The notes under the pieces: model-generated
What the model saw: the letters and a program-made list of their open reading frames with translations, nothing else
Databases searched by the model: none
Told to the model about the DNA's origin: nothing
Part shown: in pieces, positions 5,416 to 5,586 of the stretch
Layout: every line of letters begins with the position of its first letter
How positions within the stretch are numbered: the first letter of the stretch is position 1
Translations under genes and position numbers: made by a program
Source: PVC group bacterium
Lineage (GTDB): Bacteria; Verrucomicrobiota; Kiritimatiellia; CAIKKV01; PXCX01
Length of the DNA stretch: 5,586 bases
Assembly (NCBI GenBank): GCA_003567575.1
Contig: PWZG01000255.1
Coordinates: forward strand, 1 to 5,586
Direction of reading: 5' to 3'

Positions 5416-5586
5416 CTATCGGCTGGAGTCCTTGCCGCTTGCTTGACGTTCCAATATCGTGCCGGGGTCGTACTCGTTCGGCGAATTGAAAGCGATCAGA
5501 CTGCGATGCTCCATCGCGATACGGTTTTTCAATGCCTGGAACCGTTCCGCGTGTTCCGACTGGACATCATGATCCTCATGGCGATC
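5416..5586 (-). CDS. 3' end of a gene cut by the window edge, product uncertain (possibly sulfatase)
   Basis: On the minus strand one frame is open from the window edge to a TAG at 5416-5418, giving 56 C-terminal residues; the other two frames close within 60 bases of the edge. The tail is hydrophilic: a His/Asp-rich start, then HAERFQALKNRIAMEH, which looks like one amphipathic helix, then FNSPNEYDPG and a polar end. The gene ends 25 bp before the start of the PcRGLX/YetA-like gene in the same direction, so cotranscription is likely. The helix-then-loop ending is reminiscent of arylsulfatase C-termini, and sulfatases often neighbour such genes, but the resemblance is weak and other enzymes are possible. 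The start and the rest of the gene lie outside the window. Confidence 0.7.
   Translation of the reverse strand, partial: DRHEDHDVQSEHAERFQALKNRIAMEHRSLIAFNSPNEYDPGTILERQASGKDSSR

Overview
The window looks like chromosomal DNA of a polysaccharide-degrading bacterium, most likely from the Planctomycetota-Verrucomicrobiota-Lentisphaerota-Kiritimatiellota group. This is inferred from the protein families: a large exported DUF4838/GH67-N-like protein and a PcRGLX/YetA-like protein, both commonly expanded in that group. Weak ribosome binding sites and moderately GC-rich coding DNA fit. No rRNA, tRNA, CRISPR, transposase or phage gene is visible.

Layout. Positions 1-362 are non-coding, apart from a possible few codons of an upstream gene's end. 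They hold a 33-nt imperfect hairpin (120-152), the left arm of a long inverted repeat (174-202), a degenerate 8-bp tandem repeat (226-260) and a good sigma70-type promoter (298-326). Positions 363-2711 (+) encode a 782-aa secreted protein with a GH67-N-like domain, a DUF4838 core with a cysteine cluster, and a GH2-type carbohydrate-binding-like C-terminal domain. Positions 2712-2819 form a short convergent intergenic region with the right arm of the inverted repeat (2752-2780). Positions 2820-5390 (-) encode an 856-aa protein with a PcRGLX/YetA-like N-terminal part, a helical central domain and a C-terminal Asp-box beta-propeller of the Ycf48/BNR type. Positions 5416-5586 (-) are the last 56 codons of a further gene running off the right edge. 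It lies 25 bp upstream of the 856-aa gene and probably in the same operon.

The genes fit a carbohydrate-degradation locus. One protein is exported by a Sec signal peptide. The other has no signal peptide and resembles proteins acting on pectin-type (rhamnogalacturonan) oligosaccharides. The substrate cannot be fixed from sequence alone.

The two points most worth a second look are the inverted repeat (27 of 29 positions matching, arms about 2.55 kb apart, each arm itself a small dyad) that brackets the secreted-protein gene, and the apparent fusion of a polysaccharide-lyase-like protein to a six-repeat Asp-box propeller.
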